Positions 1-8,391 of a stretch of 64,000 nucleotides of DNA are shown here, piece after piece. The notes beneath the pieces were generated by a model that was given only the letters and a program-made list of their open reading frames with translations, was not told where the DNA came from and did no database searches. The DNA comes from Bradyrhizobium canariense (GTDB taxonomy: Bacteria; Pseudomonadota; Alphaproteobacteria; Rhizobiales; Xanthobacteraceae). The stretch spans positions 143,359-207,358 of the forward strand of contig NZ_VSST01000056.1 in assembly GCF_019402665.1 (NCBI RefSeq). The letters are read 5' to 3'. The number at the start of each line of letters is the position of its first letter. The stretch's first letter is position 1. A program made the position numbers and the translations under genes.

Positions 1-124
1 AAGTGCTTGCACGACAGTAAGAGCGGCTTTGCCGAGGCGACCAAATGGCCGGCTCGCCGTCCGCGCGCGTTGCACGCGCGGCGAATCGGCGGCGGCAATT
101 GCGCCGCCCGAGAGGACGCCGCGC
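1..124. other. Intergenic region downstream of secY
   Basis: No gene is seen here. The stretch contains two GC-rich inverted repeats (around 61-82 and 88-110), which could fold in the secY 3' region. Neither is followed by a clear T-run on the minus strand. Confidence 0.5.
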
Positions 125-1456
125 TTAACGGCGGCGGCCGCGCAGCTTCGACTTCCGGATCAGGCCTTCGTACTGATGCGCCAGGAGATAGCCCTGCACC
201 TGTGCCACCGTGTCCATGGTGACGCTGACGACGATCAGCAGCGAAGTGCCGCCAAAGTAGAACGGCACCGACGCGTAGGAGATCAGGATTTCTGGAATCA
301 AGCAGACGATCGCGAGATAGACCGCGCCGAGCACGGTGATGCGCGACAGCACGTAGTCGATATATTCCGCGGTACGCTCGCCCGGGCGGATACCCGGAAT
401 GAAGCCGCCGTGCTTCTTCAGATTGTCCGCAGTCTCGGTCGGATTGAACACGATCGCGGTGTAAAAGAAGGCGAAGAACACGATCAGCGCCAGATACATG
501 ATCAGGAACAGCGGACGGCCGTGGCCGAGCTGGGTGGTGATCCACTGGAACCATTCCGGCCCGCTGCCCGCATTGAAGTTCGCAACCGTGGTCGGCAGCA
601 GCAGCAGTGAGGACGCGAAGATCGGCGGGATCACGCCCGAGGTGTTGAGCTTGAGCGGCAGATGCGAGGACTGCCCCTCGAACATCTTGTTGCCGACTTG
701 GCGCTTCGGATACTGGATCAAGAGCCGGCGCTGGGCGCGCTCCACGAACACGATGAAGGCGATCACGGCCACCGCCATGACGATGACGACCAGAATCAGG
801 CCGGTCGACATCGCACCCTGACGGCCGAGTTCGAGCATGTTGGCGAGCGCCGCGGGCAGCTCGGCGACGATGCCGGAGAGAATGATCAGAGAAATGCCGT
901 TGCCGATGCCGCGCGAGGTGATCTGCTCGCCCAGCCACATCAGGAACATGGTGCCGCCGGTCAGCGTGATCGCCGTCGACAGGCGGAAGAACATGCCGGG
1001 GTCGCTGACGACGTTGCCGGCGCCTTCGAGGCCCACCGCAATGCCGTAGGACTGGAACGCGGCCAGGATCACCGTGAGATAACGGGTGTACTGGTTCAGC
1101 AGCTTGCGGCCGGACTCGCCTTCCTTCTTCAGCGCCTCGAGCTGCGGGGAGACGGTGGTCAGGAGTTGGATGATGATGGAGGCCGAGATGTACGGCATGA
1201 TGTTCAGCGCAAAGATCGCCATGCGGTGAATGCCGCCGCCGGCGAACATGTTGAACATGCCGAGGATGCCGCCCGCCTGGGAGCGGAACACCTGCTCCCA
1301 GATGTTGGGATCGATGCCGGGGAGCGGGATGTAGGTCCCGAGCCGATAAACGAGCAGCGCACCCAGGGTAAACCAGATGCGCTTCTTCAGTTCGTCGGCC
1401 TTGGCAAACGCACCGAAATTGAGATTGGCTGCCAGTTGTTCCGCTGCAGAGGCCAT
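125..1456 (-). CDS. secY: Preprotein translocase subunit SecY
   Basis: SecY is the channel subunit of the SecYEG translocon in the inner membrane. The 443-residue product has the expected ten hydrophobic segments, and an N-terminal amphipathic stretch ends in a conserved Lys-Lys before the first membrane helix. The C-terminus is basic (Lys-Leu-Arg-Gly-Arg-Arg-Arg), as in most SecY proteins. The length is typical. It is the last gene of the spc operon in this window, behind rplO, with a 152-nt gap that holds a hairpin and a TATAAT box. The next gene expected downstream, adk, is not in the window. The ATG at 1456 has a GGGAG sequence about 10 nt upstream. Confidence 0.97.
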   Translation of the reverse strand: MASAAEQLAANLNFGAFAKADELKKRIWFTLGALLVYRLGTYIPLPGIDPNIWEQVFRSQAGGILGMFNMFAGGGIHRMAIFALNIMPYISASIIIQLLTTVSPQLEALKKEGESGRKLLNQYTRYLTVILAAFQSYGIAVGLEGAGNVVSDPGMFFRLSTAITLTGGTMFLMWLGEQITSRGIGNGISLIILSGIVAELPAALANMLELGRQGAMSTGLILVVIVMAVAVIAFIVFVERAQRRLLIQYPKRQVGNKMFEGQSSHLPLKLNTSGVIPPIFASSLLLLPTTVANFNAGSGPEWFQWITTQLGHGRPLFLIMYLALIVFFAFFYTAIVFNPTETADNLKKHGGFIPGIRPGERTAEYIDYVLSRITVLGAVYLAIVCLIPEILISYASVPFYFGGTSLLIVVSVTMDTVAQVQGYLLAHQYEGLIRKSKLRGRRR

Positions 1457-1508
1457 CTTGGACTTTCTCCCGCCGCTTATTGCGCCGTTATGCCCGCGGC
1501 CGGGCTAC

Positions 1509-1514
1509 ATTATA
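1509..1514 (-). promoter_or_regulatory. Candidate internal -10 box upstream of secY
   Basis: The minus strand reads a perfect TATAAT about 50 nt before the secY start, in a 152-nt gap that is long for this operon. No convincing -35 box lies 16-18 nt upstream, so an internal secY promoter is only possible, not shown. Confidence 0.25.
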
Positions 1515-1573
1515 CCGGACACCGGACATTATCTGGGGCTACGGCTTCGATAAGTCCATCGTCCCGCATGCGT

Positions 1574-1595
1574 AAAGGCCCGCGAGCCGCGGGCC
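1574..1595 (-). terminator. Hairpin between rplO and secY (attenuator-like)
   Basis: The minus strand has a perfect 8-bp GC stem (GGCCCGCG/CGCGGGCC) with a 3-nt loop followed by TTT. The T-run is too short for a strong intrinsic terminator. It may reduce read-through into secY or stabilise the upstream mRNA. Confidence 0.4.
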
Positions 1596-1608
1596 GATGA
1601 CGCAGTTG

Positions 1609-2094
1609 TTACGCCGCCTCGCCTTCTTCCTTGGCAGGCGCGAGGATCTTCACCGAACCGCCGGCCTTCTCGACTGCCGCAATCGCGGTCTTCGAGGCGC
1701 CGTGCACTTCGATGTTGAGCTTGGCCTTGAACTCGCCACGGCCGAGCAGCCGCAGGCCACCCTTGGCGCGGCGCAGCACGCCGGCCTTGACCAGGGATTC
1801 GACGTTCACGACGCTGCCGGTGTCGATCTTCTTGGCATCGACCGCGTCCTGGAGCCGGTCGAGATTGATCTCGGCGAACTCCACACGGAAGATGTTGTTG
1901 AAGCCGCGCTTAGGCAGACGACGATGCAAGGGCATCTGGCCGCCTTCGAAACCCTTGATGCGCACGCCCGAACGCGCGGTCTGGCCCTTGCCACCGCGGC
2001 CGGCCTGCTTGCCCTTGCCCGAACCAATGCCGCGGCCGACGCGCATACGCTTCTTGCGCGAGCCGGCATTGTCGGCGATATCGCTGAGCTTCAT
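1609..2094 (-). CDS. rplO: 50S ribosomal protein L15
   Basis: L15 is a late-assembly protein of the large ribosomal subunit that contacts 23S rRNA. The 161-residue product begins with the family N-terminus and a Gly/Arg/Lys-rich rRNA-binding loop (about residues 18-45), followed by the compact C-terminal domain. A short Glu/Ala tail ends the protein. It sits between rpmD and secY in the usual spc order. Length and start are normal. Confidence 0.97.
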   Translation of the reverse strand: MKLSDIADNAGSRKKRMRVGRGIGSGKGKQAGRGGKGQTARSGVRIKGFEGGQMPLHRRLPKRGFNNIFRVEFAEINLDRLQDAVDAKKIDTGSVVNVESLVKAGVLRRAKGGLRLLGRGEFKAKLNIEVHGASKTAIAAVEKAGGSVKILAPAKEEGEAA

Positions 2095-2114
2095 CGCCCT
2101 GCTCCTTGTTTCTT

Positions 2115-2161
2115 GCGCATGACCTTCACCGAAAACGGGTCCCCGCTCCGGGATCGTGCGC
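2115..2161. repeat. Imperfect palindrome of the rhizobial intergenic repeat type
   Basis: The gap between rplO and rpmD carries an imperfect inverted repeat: a GCGCATGACC arm and a GGATCGTGCGC arm flanking a GAAAACGGGT core. This resembles the common rhizobial intergenic palindromes with GCATGATC...GGATCATGC ends. The match is from memory and imperfect. It would be transcribed within the spc mRNA. Confidence 0.4.
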
Positions 2162-2167
2162 CTTTGC

Positions 2168-2374
2168 TTACTTCTCGTCGACGATGCGAACGAGATGGTG
2201 AACTTTCAAGATCATGCCACGGACCGCCGGGGTGTCCGGCAGTTCGCTGGTGCGGCCGATCTTGTTGAGCTTGAGCCCGATCAGCGTCGAGCGCTGCGAG
2301 TGATGGCGGCGGATCGCGCTGCCGGTCTGCTCGATCTTGATCGTCTTTGCGGTCGTAACGGCACTCTTGGCCAT
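2168..2374 (-). CDS. rpmD: 50S ribosomal protein L30
   Basis: L30 is a small large-subunit protein. The 68-residue product has a short N-terminal extension and then the conserved core (KTIKIEQTGSAIRR, followed by the GLKLNKIGRTSEL region). Its place between rpsE and rplO is the standard spc position. It lies 25 nt after rpsE. Many bacterial L30 proteins are about 60 residues, so the slight extension is normal for rhizobia. Confidence 0.95.
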   Translation of the reverse strand: MAKSAVTTAKTIKIEQTGSAIRRHHSQRSTLIGLKLNKIGRTSELPDTPAVRGMILKVHHLVRIVDEK

Positions 2375-2399
2375 GGGCGTCTACTCCGAAAAGCTTGCG

Positions 2400-2987
2400 T
2401 TATTCGGCAACCGCCTCGGCGTCACCACCGATACGGCGGGACTGGAGGGTGGACACCTTGATATTGCGGCGGGCAGCGACCGAGCGCGGCGAATCCTGAT
2501 GCTTCAGCGCATCGAAGGTCGCGCGAACCATGTTGTACGGGTTCGACGAGCCGATCGACTTCGCAACCACGTCCTGGACGCCGAGCGTCTCGAACACGGC
2601 GCGCATCGGACCGCCGGCGATGATGCCGGTACCGGCCGGAGCTGCGCGCAGGTAAACACGGCCCGCGCCATGACGGCCGGCGATGTCGTGATGCAGCGTG
2701 CGGCCCTCGCGCAACGACACGCGGGTCAGGTTGCGCTTGGCGGATTCGGTTGCCTTGCGGATCGCCTCGGGCACTTCGCGCGCCTTGCCGTGACCGAAGC
2801 CGGCGCGGCCCTTCTGGTCGCCGATCACGACCAGCGCTGCGAAACCGAAGCGCTTGCCGCCCTTGACGACCTTGGCGACGCGATTGATGTGGACGAGCTT
2901 GTCGACGAACTCGCTGTCGCGCTCTTCCCTGCGTTCACGTCCGCCGCCGCGTTGATCGCGTCCACCACGTTGTTCGCGTTCTGCCAT
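2400..2987 (-). CDS. rpsE: 30S ribosomal protein S5
   Basis: S5 takes part in decoding fidelity and mRNA unwinding on the small subunit. The 195-residue product has a strongly Arg/Glu/Gly-rich N-terminal extension (residues 1-25), the double-stranded RNA-binding-like N domain (about 28-90, with the VVKGGKRFGFAALVV loop), and the S5 C-terminal domain. The C-terminus is longer than in E. coli, as is common in alphaproteobacteria. Neighbours are rplR and rpmD. Confidence 0.97.
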   Translation of the reverse strand: MAEREQRGGRDQRGGGRERREERDSEFVDKLVHINRVAKVVKGGKRFGFAALVVIGDQKGRAGFGHGKAREVPEAIRKATESAKRNLTRVSLREGRTLHHDIAGRHGAGRVYLRAAPAGTGIIAGGPMRAVFETLGVQDVVAKSIGSSNPYNMVRATFDALKHQDSPRSVAARRNIKVSTLQSRRIGGDAEAVAE

Positions 2988-3034
2988 GGTTTTTCCAGTC
3001 CTTCAGAGGCTTACGCCTCAATCCTCAAATTCTG

Positions 3035-3397
3035 TTAGAAGCTCAGCCCGCTCTCACGCGCCGCGTCGGCAAGAGCCTTGACGCGCCCGTGATAGAGATA
3101 GCTGCCGCGATCGAACACGACTTCCTTGACACCCTTCTCGGCGGCGCGCTCGGCCAGCAGCTTGCCGACCGCCTTCGCCGCATCGATGTCGGCGCCGGTC
3201 TTGCCGCCATCGCGCATCGACTTCTCGAGCGACGAGGCAGAGGCCAGCGTCTCGCCCTTCAGGTCGTCGATGACCTGGGCGTAGATGTGCTTGGACGAGC
3301 GGAACACCGACAGGCGCGGACGGCCGCCACCCGAACGGCGCAGCTTCAGACGTACACTGCGCTTGCGCCGGGCATTCGTAACCTTGGCTTTCGACAT
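3035..3397 (-). CDS. rplR: 50S ribosomal protein L18
   Basis: L18 binds 5S rRNA with L5 and places it in the central protuberance. The 120-residue product has a basic N-terminus (residues 1-25), the core Arg-Leu-Ser-Val-Phe-Arg-Ser segment, and the conserved C-terminal VVFDRGSYLYHGRVKALADA motif. The length is standard. It lies 11 nt after rplF in the spc operon. Confidence 0.97.
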   Translation of the reverse strand: MSKAKVTNARRKRSVRLKLRRSGGGRPRLSVFRSSKHIYAQVIDDLKGETLASASSLEKSMRDGGKTGADIDAAKAVGKLLAERAAEKGVKEVVFDRGSYLYHGRVKALADAARESGLSF

Positions 3398-3408
3398 GAC
3401 CGGCTCCG

Positions 3409-3942
3409 TTACTTCTTCTTGCCTTCCTTGCGGAAGATGAATTCGCCAACATACTTCACGCCCTTGCCCTTGTAGGGCTCCGGCGGACGATAGGAGCGAA
3501 TCTCGGCGGCGACCTGGCCGACGCGCTGAATGTCGCTGCCGGTCACCGTGATCTCGGTCGGCTTCGGCACGGTGATCGTGATCCCTTCCGGGATCGCGTA
3601 GACCACATCGTGGCTGTAGCCGAGCGCGAGCTGCAGGTTCTTGCCCTGCAGCGCGGCGCGGTAACCGACGCCGGTGATTTCGAGCTTCTTCTCGAAACCC
3701 TTGGTGACGCCTTCGACCAGATTCGCGACCTGGGCGCGAGCGGTCCCGTACAGGGCCCGCGCGCGGTTGGTCTCGACCCGGGGGTTCACCTTGACCTGCC
3801 CGTTGTCGAGCTTCACCTCGACGTCGTTATGGACGACGAACTGAAGCTGGCCCTTCGGCCCCTTCATCTTGACGGTCTGCCCGTCGACGGTCGCGGTCAC
3901 ACCCGACGGCACCGCTACCGGCCTTTTGCCAACACGTGACAT
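3409..3942 (-). CDS. rplF: 50S ribosomal protein L6
   Basis: L6 lies near the factor-binding site of the large subunit. The 177-residue product shows the two tandem L6 folds and the conserved C-terminal signature around residues 152-163 (RPPEPYKGKGVKY). The N-terminus MSRVGKRPVAVPSGV is typical. It follows rpsH by 16 nt and precedes rplR. No unusual features were seen. Confidence 0.97.
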   Translation of the reverse strand: MSRVGKRPVAVPSGVTATVDGQTVKMKGPKGQLQFVVHNDVEVKLDNGQVKVNPRVETNRARALYGTARAQVANLVEGVTKGFEKKLEITGVGYRAALQGKNLQLALGYSHDVVYAIPEGITITVPKPTEITVTGSDIQRVGQVAAEIRSYRPPEPYKGKGVKYVGEFIFRKEGKKK

Positions 3943-3958
3943 GGATCAAAAATCCTTC

Positions 3959-4357
3959 TCAGAACACCGTGAAGAGAACTTCACCGCCCACGTTCGCTTC
4001 ACGCGCACTGTGGTCAGCCATGATTCCCTTCGGCGTCGACAACACCGAAATGCCGAGTCCGTTATTGACCCGCGGCAGGTTCTTCACCGAGGCGTAAACG
4101 CGACGCCCGGGCTTGGAGACACGCTCGATCTCGCGGATAACGGGCTCGCCGTCGAAATACTTCAGCTCGATCTCGATCTCGCTGCGGCCCGAGGAGTGCT
4201 CGAGCGTGGCGTAACCGCGGATGTAGCCCTCGCTCTTGAGCACCTCGAGGACGTTCTCACGCATCTTCGAGCCAGGCGTGGAGACCTTGTTCTTGGAACG
4301 CATCTGCGCGTTACGGATGCGGGTGATCAGATCGCTGATTGGATCGTGCGTAGACAT
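3959..4357 (-). CDS. rpsH: 30S ribosomal protein S8
   Basis: S8 binds the central domain of 16S rRNA and, in E. coli, represses spc-operon translation. The 132-residue product starts with the conserved DPISDLITRIRNAQ segment and ends with the family motif containing LSTPKGIMADHSAR. The length is standard. It sits between rpsN and rplF. Confidence 0.97.
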   Translation of the reverse strand: MSTHDPISDLITRIRNAQMRSKNKVSTPGSKMRENVLEVLKSEGYIRGYATLEHSSGRSEIEIELKYFDGEPVIREIERVSKPGRRVYASVKNLPRVNNGLGISVLSTPKGIMADHSAREANVGGEVLFTVF

Positions 4358-4371
4358 CTAAACGACCCTCC

Positions 4372-4677
4372 TTACCAGCTGGACTTTACGAGGCCCGGGA
4401 CCATGCCCCTGGAGCCAAGATCCCGCATTGCGATGCGGGACAGTTTGGTCAAGCGATAGTTCGAGCGCGAACGGCCCGACAGCTCGCAACGCAGACGGAT
4501 GCGGGTCGTCGACGAGTTGCGCGGCATTTCCGCCAGCTTCAGGGTCGCGGCGAACCGCTCCTCCATCGGCAGCGACTTGTCGGCGATGATCGCCTTCAAC
4601 CGCTCGCGCTTCGGAGCGGCGTTCTTCGCCATCCGCTTGCGCCGGTTGTTCTTCTCGACTGAACTCTTCTTTGCCAT
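4372..4677 (-). CDS. rpsN: 30S ribosomal protein S14 (zinc-free form)
   Basis: S14 helps assemble the head of the small subunit. The 101-residue length and the lack of a CxxC...CxxC pair place it in the long, zinc-independent class. The conserved C-terminal half carries RIRLRCELSGRSRSNYR and a Leu-Ser-Arg-Ile-Ala-Met-Arg-Asp segment. It lies between rplE and rpsH. Confidence 0.97.
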   Translation of the reverse strand: MAKKSSVEKNNRRKRMAKNAAPKRERLKAIIADKSLPMEERFAATLKLAEMPRNSSTTRIRLRCELSGRSRSNYRLTKLSRIAMRDLGSRGMVPGLVKSSW

Positions 4678-4723
4678 GCTTGGCTCCTGGGTATCCGCGT
4701 TTGAGAGGCTTTAGGTCAGCGTC

Positions 4724-5273
<550 letters not shown>

Positions 5274-5281
<8 letters not shown>

Positions 5282-5588
5282 CGATCTCAGCTCCCGAGCT
5301 CTTGGCGATGCGGACCTTCTTGCCGTCCGCCAGAATCTTGAATCCGACGCGGGTCGGCTTCCCGTCCTTGCCGACATACGCGATGTTGGACAGTTGGATC
5401 GGCGACTCTTTCGAGATGATGCCGCCCTCCTGGGCCTGCGTCTGCTTCTGGTGACGCTTGACCATGTTGATGCCGCGCACCAGCGCCGTACCGGCGTCGG
5501 GACGCACTTCGAACACCTCGCCGGTGCGGCCCTTGTCGCGGCCGGTCAGCACGACGACCTTGTCGCCCTTGCGGATCTTCGCAGCCAT
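5274..5588 (-). CDS. rplX: 50S ribosomal protein L24
   Basis: L24 is one of the first proteins to bind 23S rRNA during assembly. The 104-residue product begins MAAKIRKGDKVVVLTGRDKG, a KOW motif typical of L24. The ATG at 5588 shares one base with the rplN stop (TGATG), and its own stop overlaps rplE by 8 nt. A longer upstream frame exists but lacks homology. Confidence 0.96.
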
Positions 5589-5956
5589 CACAGCACCTCC
5601 GGCGCGAGCGAGATGATCTTCATGTGGTTCTTGGCGCGCAGCTCGCGCGGCACGGGCCCGAAGATACGGGTACCGACCGGCTCGGACTGATTGTTGATCA
5701 GAACGGCGGCGTTGCGGTCGAAGCGGATGACCGAACCGTCGGCGCGGCGGATGTCCTTGCGGACGCGCACCACGACGGCCTTCATCACGTCGCCCTTCTT
5801 CACCTTGCCACGCGGAATCGCTTCCTTGATCGAGACAACGATGATGTCGCCGATCGTGGCGTAGCGGCGCTTGGAGCCCCCGAGCACCTTGATACACATG
5901 ACACGGCGTGCGCCAGAATTATCGGCCACGTCGAGGTTGGTCTGCATCTGAATCAT
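5588..5956 (-). CDS. rplN: 50S ribosomal protein L14
   Basis: L14 forms part of the intersubunit bridge with 16S rRNA. The chosen start (MIQMQTNLDVADNSGARRVM) gives 122 residues, the standard length. An in-frame upstream start would add 17 residues not found in the family. The conserved GDIIVVSIKEAIPRGKVKKG segment is present near residues 45-65. The stop overlaps the rplX start. Confidence 0.97.
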   Translation of the reverse strand: MIQMQTNLDVADNSGARRVMCIKVLGGSKRRYATIGDIIVVSIKEAIPRGKVKKGDVMKAVVVRVRKDIRRADGSVIRFDRNAAVLINNQSEPVGTRIFGPVPRELRAKNHMKIISLAPEVL

Positions 5957-6039
5957 TGATGCACCTCGTCCTCTTCTCTTTGCGCCAGCCCAGCCGGCGC
6001 TCAACATTTACCTGAAGTCAGTCGGCTAAAGCCAACAGA

Positions 6040-6288
6040 TCAGGCGCTTTTCTTGTGTTCGCCCCGGATCACGACCCAGCGCTTCAACTTCGAAATCGGC
6101 TTCGATTCCTCGATCCACACCATGTCGCCCGGCTTGAACTCGTTGCTCTCGTCGTGCGCGTGGTAGTTCTTCGAACGGCGGATCGTCTTCTTGTAGATCG
6201 GGTGCGTAAAGCGGCGATCGACGCGCACCACGATGGTCTTGGCTTGCTTGTCGCTGACGACCACGCCCTGCAAAGTACGTTTCGGCAT
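6040..6288 (-). CDS. rpsQ: 30S ribosomal protein S17
   Basis: S17 is a primary 16S rRNA-binding protein. The start MPKRTLQGVVVSDKQAKTIV at 6288 gives the usual 82 residues; an upstream in-frame ATG would add 23 Arg-rich residues without homology. The conserved KNYHAHDESNEFKPGD segment follows the OB-fold core. It sits between rpmC and rplN, with an 83-nt gap before rplN. Confidence 0.96.
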   Translation of the reverse strand: MPKRTLQGVVVSDKQAKTIVVRVDRRFTHPIYKKTIRRSKNYHAHDESNEFKPGDMVWIEESKPISKLKRWVVIRGEHKKSA

Positions 6289-6301
6289 CTTCGTAAGCCT
6301 C

Positions 6302-6508
6302 TTACTTCTTCTTCGCGCGCGTCTGCGCGGCGACGGTCTTGATCCGGGCGATGTCACGGCGGGCCTCGCGCAGGCGCGAGGTGTTCTCGAGCTGCCCGGT
6401 GGCGCGCTGGAAGCGCAGGTTGAAGCGCTCCTTCTTCAGGTTCAGGATGGCGTCATCCTGCTGATCGGGGCTCAACGCGCGGATGTCTTCGATTTTCATC
6501 TGGGCCAT
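6302..6508 (-). CDS. rpmC: 50S ribosomal protein L29
   Basis: L29 sits at the peptide exit tunnel, near the docking site for trigger factor and SRP. The product is a two-helix coiled hairpin with the motif KKERFNLRFQRATGQLEN. The start at 6508 (MAQMKIED, 68 residues) is preferred over the ATG at 6514, because a GGAG lies 8 nt before the former but only 2 nt before the latter. The upstream ATG overlaps the rplP stop (TAATG). Confidence 0.93.
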   Translation of the reverse strand: MAQMKIEDIRALSPDQQDDAILNLKKERFNLRFQRATGQLENTSRLREARRDIARIKTVAAQTRAKKK

Positions 6509-6513
6509 GGCCA

Positions 6514-6927
6514 TTACTCCGCAATGCGCTCGACGAAGCGCGTCTTGATCGGCAGCTTGGCTGCCGCCAGGGTCAGCGCTTCACGCGCTGTCTGGGTGTT
6601 GACGCCGTCGATCTCGAACAGTACCCGGCCCGGCTTGACGCGCGCGACCCACAATTCCGGCGCGCCCTTGCCGGAACCCATGCGGACTTCGGCAGGCTTC
6701 TTCGACACGGGAACGTCGGGGAATATGCGGATCCAGACGCGGCCGGCGCGCTTCATGTGGCGGGTCAGCGCGCGGCGAGCGGCTTCGATCTGGCGCGCGG
6801 TGACGCGCTCAGGCTCGGTCGCCTTCAGACCGAACTGGCCGAACGCCAACGTCGCGCCCGAAGACGCAACGCCGTGGATACGGCCCTTATGCGCCTTCCG
6901 GAACTTCGTTTTCTTAGGTTGCATCAT
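6514..6927 (-). CDS. rplP: 50S ribosomal protein L16
   Basis: L16 organises the A-site region and contacts tRNA. The 137-residue product begins MMQPKKTKFRKAHKGRIHG and has the Arg-rich segment VTARQIEAARRALTRHMKR near residues 40-58, followed by the PDVPVSKKPAEVRMGSGKG motif. The length is standard. It is flanked by rpsC and rpmC. Confidence 0.97.
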   Translation of the reverse strand: MMQPKKTKFRKAHKGRIHGVASSGATLAFGQFGLKATEPERVTARQIEAARRALTRHMKRAGRVWIRIFPDVPVSKKPAEVRMGSGKGAPELWVARVKPGRVLFEIDGVNTQTAREALTLAAAKLPIKTRFVERIAE

Positions 6928-6959
6928 GGCTTCAAGCCCTCAAATTCTCTGTGCTGGCG

Positions 6960-7685
6960 TCAGGCTGCAGCGTTGTCACGGCGCTGCCGGCCGCCGCGAT
7001 CGCCGCCGCCACCAGTCTCACCTTCGGCCATTCTCTTGTCCTGGGCCATCGGATCGTGCTCGAGGATCTCGCCTTTGAAGATCCAGACCTTGACACCGCA
7101 GGTGCCGAAGGTCGTGAACGCGGTCGCAACGCCGTAGTCGATGTCTGCGCGCAGCGTGTGCAGCGGCACGCGACCTTCGCGGTACCACTCCATGCGCGCG
7201 ATTTCCGCACCGCCCAGACGTCCCGAGCAGTTGATGCGGATGCCTTCCGCGCCGAGACGCATCGCCGACTGGACGGCGCGCTTCATGGCGCGGCGGAACG
7301 CCACGCGGCGCTCCAGCTGCTGCGCGATCGACTCGGCCACCAGCGTCGCATCGAGCTCCGGCTTGCGGATTTCGACGATGTTGATGACGACGTCGGACGC
7401 GGTGATGTCCGCGACCTTCTTGCGCAGCTTGTCGATGTCGGCGCCCTTCTTGCCGATCACCACGCCCGGACGAGCCGAGTGGATGGTGACGCGGCACTTC
7501 TTGTGCGGACGCTCGATCACGATGCGGGCGACGGCCGCCTGCTTGAGCTCCTTGTGCAGGATCTCGCGGATCTTGACGTCCTCGTGCAGCAGCTTGCCGT
7601 ATTCCTGCTTGCCGGCGTACCAGCGGGAATCCCAGGTCCGGTTGATGCCGAGACGCAGACCGATCGGATTGATCTTTTGACCCAT
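6960..7685 (-). CDS. rpsC: 30S ribosomal protein S3
   Basis: S3 lines the mRNA entry tunnel and has helicase activity. The 241-residue product has the N-terminal MGQKINPIGLRLGI segment, a type II KH domain (about residues 38-107, with the GKKGADIDKL loop), and the S3 C-terminal domain. It ends with a Gly/Arg-rich and acidic tail typical of alphaproteobacteria. It lies between rplV and rplP. Confidence 0.97.
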   Translation of the reverse strand: MGQKINPIGLRLGINRTWDSRWYAGKQEYGKLLHEDVKIREILHKELKQAAVARIVIERPHKKCRVTIHSARPGVVIGKKGADIDKLRKKVADITASDVVINIVEIRKPELDATLVAESIAQQLERRVAFRRAMKRAVQSAMRLGAEGIRINCSGRLGGAEIARMEWYREGRVPLHTLRADIDYGVATAFTTFGTCGVKVWIFKGEILEHDPMAQDKRMAEGETGGGGDRGGRQRRDNAAA

Positions 7686-7703
7686 CGTGTTCTCCTGCGT
7701 CCC

Positions 7704-8090
7704 TTAAGCCGCTGCTGCGGCTTCGACCTGACGAACGATGATCGTCAGCTGTGAAAATGGTTTGTAGACACGGCCCGAGCGGCCACGGCCGCGGGCGGCA
7801 AAGCGCTTCATCACGAGGCCATTGCCGACGAAGGCCTGCGCCACGACGAGATCGTCGACGTCGAGGTCGTGGTTGTTCTCGGCGTTGGCAATAGCCGATT
7901 CCAGGCACTTCTTCACGTCAACCGCGATCCGCTTGCGCGAAAACTGCAGGTCGGCGAGCGCAGCAGCCGCCTTCCGGCCGCGAATGAGCTGGGCGACCAG
8001 GTTGAGCTTCTGCGGGCTCACCCGCAGCATCCGGGCGACCGCCTTGGCCTCGTTCTCGGCGAGGCTCCGTTCGCGCTTAGGTTTGCTCAT
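7704..8090 (-). CDS. rplV: 50S ribosomal protein L22
   Basis: L22 has a globular domain and a long beta-hairpin that lines the nascent-peptide exit tunnel. The 128-residue product shows the conserved core (RVSPQKLNLVAQLIRGR) and the C-terminal hairpin rich in Arg/Gly (MKRFAARGRGRSGRV). No deletion in the hairpin, the usual macrolide-resistance change, is apparent. It is located between rpsS and rpsC. Confidence 0.97.
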   Translation of the reverse strand: MSKPKRERSLAENEAKAVARMLRVSPQKLNLVAQLIRGRKAAAALADLQFSRKRIAVDVKKCLESAIANAENNHDLDVDDLVVAQAFVGNGLVMKRFAARGRGRSGRVYKPFSQLTIIVRQVEAAAAA

Positions 8091-8100
8091 CGTTTAATCC

Positions 8101-8379
8101 TCAAGCCTTCTTGGCTTTCTTGTCCCCGGAGTGGCCATGGAAGGTACGGGTCGGCGAGAACTCGCCGAACTTGTGACCGACCATTTCCTCGTTGACGGCC
8201 ACCGGCACGTGCTTCTGACCGTTGTAGACGCCGAAGGTCAGGCCGACGAATTGCGGCAGGATCGTCGAGCGACGGCTCCAGATCTTGATGACGTCGTGAC
8301 GGCCGGACGAGCGCGCGGCATCTGCCTTCTTGAGCAGAGAACCCTCGACGAACGGGCCTTTCCAGACTGAACGAACCAT
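8101..8379 (-). CDS. rpsS: 30S ribosomal protein S19
   Basis: S19 forms a complex with S13 in the small-subunit head. The 92-residue product begins MVRSVWKGPFVEGSLLKKAD and contains the signature KIWSRRSTILPQFVGLTFGV and the C-terminal KFGEFSPTRTFHGHSGDKK. The length is standard. It lies between rplB and rplV. Confidence 0.97.
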   Translation of the reverse strand: MVRSVWKGPFVEGSLLKKADAARSSGRHDVIKIWSRRSTILPQFVGLTFGVYNGQKHVPVAVNEEMVGHKFGEFSPTRTFHGHSGDKKAKKA

Positions 8380-8391
8380 GTCCGGCGTTCC

